DNA from: RGIG8785 sp045655245
Lineage (GTDB): Bacteria; Bacillota; Clostridia; RGIG8785
Assembly: GCA_045655245.1 (NCBI GenBank)
Contig: JAZOOX010000036.1
Coordinates: 1 to 15,543 of the forward strand
Reading direction: 5' to 3'
Length of the DNA stretch: 15,543 nt
The notes under the pieces were generated by a model. The model saw nothing but the letters and a program-made list of their open reading frames with translations. It did no database searches and was not told where the DNA came from. Positions 13,381 through 15,543 of the stretch are shown in pieces (position 1 is the first letter of the stretch; every line of letters starts with the position of its first letter). Position numbers and translations under genes: made by a program.

Positions 13381-13915
13381 AATCTTGGCAAAGCCAAACT
13401 GCTGTTTCGTTGTCAAAAGGTGGGATCAGCACTTCCACCCGCTCACTTCTTGCGGTAGGGATGCTTTTTCCTACATAGTCTGCGCGAATCGGTAACTCTC
13501 GATGTCCTCGGTCCACCAGCACTGCTAACTGTATTGCCAGAGGGCGGCCCAATGAAAACAGCGCACCAATCGCCGCACGGGTTGTTCGGCTGGTATAGAG
13601 CACATCGTCTACCAGAATGATTTTACGGTCGGTTACATCAAATGAAAGCTCGGCTTTTTGAATCACGGGGGTACCAATCGGGTCGGACAAATCGTCTCGG
13701 TAAAAGTGAATATCCAGCTCACCACAGGGAACGGTAACCCCTTCATAGCGAGAGATATACTCGGCGATCTGTTCAGCCAACGGAACGCCGCGCCGTTTAA
13801 TGCCAACCAGGCAAAGGTTTTCGACACCGCGATTCCGCTCGATAATTTCATGCGTAATCCGCATCAGTGCGCGGGCGACCGCTTTTTCATCCATAATCAG
13901 TGCTTTTTTTTGCAT
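13379..13915 (-). CDS. pyrR: Bifunctional pyr operon regulator / uracil phosphoribosyltransferase PyrR
   Basis: PyrR binds UMP and pyr leader RNA to promote attenuation, and can make UMP from uracil and PRPP. From the ATG at 13915 it has 178 residues, the usual size. A TTG upstream in frame lies within the GGAGGA ribosome site itself and is rejected as a start. The PRPP loop is ILVDDVLYTSRTTRAA (about 100-115); the Gly common in TGRT is Ser here. LAVLVDRGHRELPIRADYVGK and the later PTARSE are strongly PyrR-like and include RNA-contact regions. No pyr biosynthesis gene lies nearby, so it would act on targets elsewhere. It begins 15 bases after the metallophosphoesterase stop and is the last gene of its unit. 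Confidence 0.95.
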   Translation of the reverse strand: MQKKALIMDEKAVARALMRITHEIIERNRGVENLCLVGIKRRGVPLAEQIAEYISRYEGVTVPCGELDIHFYRDDLSDPIGTPVIQKAELSFDVTDRKIILVDDVLYTSRTTRAAIGALFSLGRPLAIQLAVLVDRGHRELPIRADYVGKSIPTARSERVEVLIPPFDNETAVWLCQD

Positions 13916-13930
13916 CTTAATCCTCCGCAA

Positions 13931-14407
13931 TTATACTTCAGTGATATTTCCCACAACCGTTGTTTCCAAAAAGTCCAAGGAACCGAAAGTGGCTTTCCCA
14001 AAAGACGGTCTTGAAATACTGCCGGGATTCATCACCAAAATCCCGTCAACTGTTCTGCAAAACGGGACGTGAGTATGTCCGTACAAAAGAACATCAGCTC
14101 CCACCGTTTTTGCCTTTTGAACAACGCGGGAAAGGGTCACTTTTACATCGTACATATGCCCGTGAGTCATCATCACACGGTGGTTTCCTACCGTTAAGAT
14201 CAAATCAGTAACACCCTGAGAGCGCCAGTCATTGTTTCCGCAAACGCCTTCGATTTTAAACATGGGATAGCAGACCCGCAAATCCTCAAAATCTGCCACA
14301 CAGTCGCCCAAGTGAAATATGTATTCGGCGTGGCCGATATTGGCTTCAATCACCGGGAGCATGTTATTTAAGTTTTGATGTGAGTCACTAAACACAAGAG
14401 CGCGCAT
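13931..14407 (-). CDS. Metallophosphoesterase, YfcE/MJ0936 family
   Basis: A 158-residue cytoplasmic phosphoesterase. All metal-binding motifs of the calcineurin-like fold are visible in order: SDSH (Asp8, His10), LGD (Asp35), GNND (57-60), THGH (81-84) and GHTH (110-113), followed by NPGSISRP. Length and spacing fit the YfcE/MJ0936 group, whose members hydrolyse phosphodiesters in vitro but mostly have unclear physiological substrates. It starts 3 bases after recO with a GGGTG ribosome site at the recO end, so it is probably co-transcribed and coupled with recO. A role in DNA repair would be a guess from position only. Confidence 0.92.
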   Translation of the reverse strand: MRALVFSDSHQNLNNMLPVIEANIGHAEYIFHLGDCVADFEDLRVCYPMFKIEGVCGNNDWRSQGVTDLILTVGNHRVMMTHGHMYDVKVTLSRVVQKAKTVGADVLLYGHTHVPFCRTVDGILVMNPGSISRPSFGKATFGSLDFLETTVVGNITEV

Positions 14408-14410
14408 AAT

Positions 14411-15157
14411 TCACCCATTTATATCTTCAAGAATTTCTTCCATACGATGGAGATAGGTAAGCGAACGGGGTGTTTTCCCCAGAATGTGAACCAGATAAGC
14501 TTCAGAAATTGCAGAGACGGTAATCAATAGATGTTCTGCCGCAACAACAGAAAAGACCTCTTTCATCGATGCAGAAACCATAAAACGAATCCCATGAATG
14601 ATTTCCTGAGGCAAGAGAGAACCTCCGCCGCAGGACATACACAAAAGACCGTTTCTCTCATTAGAAAAAGAGAAGGAACCATCTGTCTTTCCGCAAACCG
14701 TGCACTGTTCCAATACAGGGCGGTAGCCCATCTGGCACACCAAATGCAGTTCGTATACCGATTTATAAAATCGCCATTGTTGCGGGTTTTGGGATAAAAA
14801 ATGGAGCGTGTTTAAAAAGAAACGAAAAAGTTCCTGACAGGGTTCCCCTTCGGGAAGTGCTTCACTCGTGATTTCTGCCAGATAGGTTCCCACCGAAAGC
14901 GCATTCAAATCTTTCCGGAGTTCATCAAATCCTTCAATCCGTTCACATTCCTGAACACGGTAAAGGGATTTCCCTTTTTTTAAAACAAATCGCGCATATT
15001 GCAAAAAACGACTGTTGCCACCCAGTTTACTGCGATAATTGCGAATTCCGCTGGCAGCCATCCGCATTTTTCCGTGTTCCCTGGTAAAAATGACAAAGGT
15101 TTTGTCGCTCTCGCCGAGGTTATATTCTTTAATAATTACCCCTTCCACCGTCATCAT
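14411..15157 (-). CDS. recO: DNA repair protein RecO
   Basis: RecO loads RecA onto SSB-coated single-stranded DNA with RecR in the RecF pathway. The 248-residue form begins MMTVEGVIIKEYNLGESDK, aligning with the N-terminal OB-fold start of Bacillus RecO. A helical domain follows, with a four-Cys zinc site: CTVC near 152-155 and CMSC near 173-176. The reading frame is open upstream to a TTG at 15202, but that stretch is basic, unlike RecO, and lies inside yqzL, so I prefer the ATG at 15157 (another ATG follows at 15154). Its ribosome site is weak (GGAAC), and it overlaps the yqzL end by 29 bases, suggesting translational coupling. Confidence 0.93.
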   Translation of the reverse strand: MMTVEGVIIKEYNLGESDKTFVIFTREHGKMRMAASGIRNYRSKLGGNSRFLQYARFVLKKGKSLYRVQECERIEGFDELRKDLNALSVGTYLAEITSEALPEGEPCQELFRFFLNTLHFLSQNPQQWRFYKSVYELHLVCQMGYRPVLEQCTVCGKTDGSFSFSNERNGLLCMSCGGGSLLPQEIIHGIRFMVSASMKEVFSVVAAEHLLITVSAISEAYLVHILGKTPRSLTYLHRMEEILEDING

Positions 15158-15272
15158 TTGTTCCAATTTCGTTCTTCTCCCCACCGTTTTCGTTTCGATC
15201 AAGTTCTTTCAAAAGCAGGTAAGCATCAATACTCCCTGTAGTTACGAACACCTGATAAAGCCACTCTTTCAT
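15129..15272 (-). CDS. yqzL: YqzL-like small protein
   Basis: A 47-codon gene between era and recO. The protein starts MKEWLYQVFVTTGSIDAYLL and continues LKEL, matching the small YqzL family (VFxxTGxIDAYLLYKE pattern) found in this exact position in many Firmicutes. Its function is unknown. The C-terminal third, rich in Gly, Asn, Asp and Glu, is encoded partly by sequence that overlaps recO and looks unconserved. The ATG at 15272 has GGGAGGG about 6 bases upstream. That ribosome site lies in the 11-base loop of a small hairpin (CGTTAT 15273-15278 with ATAACG 15290-15295). Confidence 0.85.
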   Translation of the reverse strand: MKEWLYQVFVTTGSIDAYLLLKELDRNENGGEKNEIGTNDDGGRGNY

Positions 15273-15322
15273 CGTTATCCCTCCCAAGAATAACGTCTGA
15301 AAAAAGGCTTAAAAATATGCTG

Positions 15323-15543
15323 TCAGTCCTTGTTATCCAAACCAAAATTGTGCAACATCAAGCGGTTATTGCGCCATTCTTCGCGCACCTTAACCCAGAC
15401 CTCAAGATATACTTTGCTGCCCAGCAAAAGCTCCATTTCTTTCCTTGCCAGAGAAGAAATCTTCTTCAGCATGCTGCCGCCTTTGCCGATGATAATCCCC
15501 TTGTGGCTTTCTTTCTCGCAGTAAATCTCTGCTGCGATATGCA
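15323..15543 (-). CDS. era: GTPase Era, C-terminal part (partial, runs off the window)
   Basis: Only the last 72 codons are in the window; the 5' end lies beyond 15543. The visible part is the RNA-binding KH domain: IYCEKESHKGIIIGKGG with the GxxG-type loop GKGG, then LARKEMELLLGSKVYLEVWVKV and WRNN before the stop, as in Era. Era is an essential GTPase that binds 16S rRNA during maturation of the small ribosomal subunit. It heads the era-yqzL-recO order; 50 bases separate its stop from the yqzL start and hold no clear terminator. Confidence 0.95.
   Translation of the reverse strand, partial: HIAAEIYCEKESHKGIIIGKGGSMLKKISSLARKEMELLLGSKVYLEVWVKVREEWRNNRLMLHNFGLDNKD

Noticed and set aside
13916..13930. 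TTG start of pyrR, five codons upstream
   Set aside because: These codons are the GGAGGA ribosome site itself, so the ATG at 13915 is the start.
1..15543. CRISPR arrays, tRNA/rRNA genes, insertion sequences or prophage
   Set aside because: No repeat-spacer pattern, tRNA-like sequence, transposase or integrase was seen. The window looks like stable core chromosome.

Overview
The window reads as chromosomal DNA of a spore-forming Clostridia-type Firmicute. It carries a cotJ spore-coat operon, the era-yqzL-recO arrangement, PyrR, strong A/G-rich Shine-Dalgarno sequences and near-consensus sigma-A promoters. I cannot name the species.

Layout. (1) 57-938, minus: a stand-alone 2-oxoacid dehydrogenase E2-type acyltransferase domain whose catalytic histidine position holds Glu. 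It is divergent from trkA. (2) 1132-3939, plus: trkA-trkH, a Trk potassium uptake pair. (3) 3940-4152: a compact regulatory leader. It starts at the first base after the trkH stop and holds a TTGACA/TATAAT promoter, a 26-codon leader peptide very rich in Phe and Tyr codons, alternative RNA hairpins and an intrinsic terminator. (4) 4153-12276, plus: eight tightly packed genes, aroF-tyrA-aroB-aroA-aroC-pheA-aroE/aroK fusion-aroQ. They supply all seven shikimate-pathway steps to chorismate plus the chorismate mutase, prephenate dehydratase and prephenate dehydrogenase steps to Phe and Tyr. No trp gene is present. A terminator overlaps the aroQ stop. (5) 12292-13286, minus: cotJA-cotJB-cotJC, convergent with the aro operon. 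(6) 13379-15543, minus: era (partial)-yqzL-recO-metallophosphoesterase-pyrR, ending in a terminator that overlaps the pyrR stop.

The main discovery is the aro leader. Firmicutes usually control amino-acid operons by T-box RNAs, and I see no T-box here. Instead the sequence has every part of ribosome-mediated attenuation: an aromatic-codon stall cluster, a 1:2 hairpin, a 2:3 antiterminator (13 of 14 positions pair) and a 3:4 terminator (10 perfect pairs). A ribosome stalled on the Phe/Tyr run would reach just up to the antiterminator strand. The model is that shortage of charged tRNA-Phe or tRNA-Tyr stalls the leader ribosome, frees strand 2 and lets transcription enter the operon. Enzyme-level control is probably layered on top, through the N-terminal domain of the DAHP synthase and the ACT domain of PheA.
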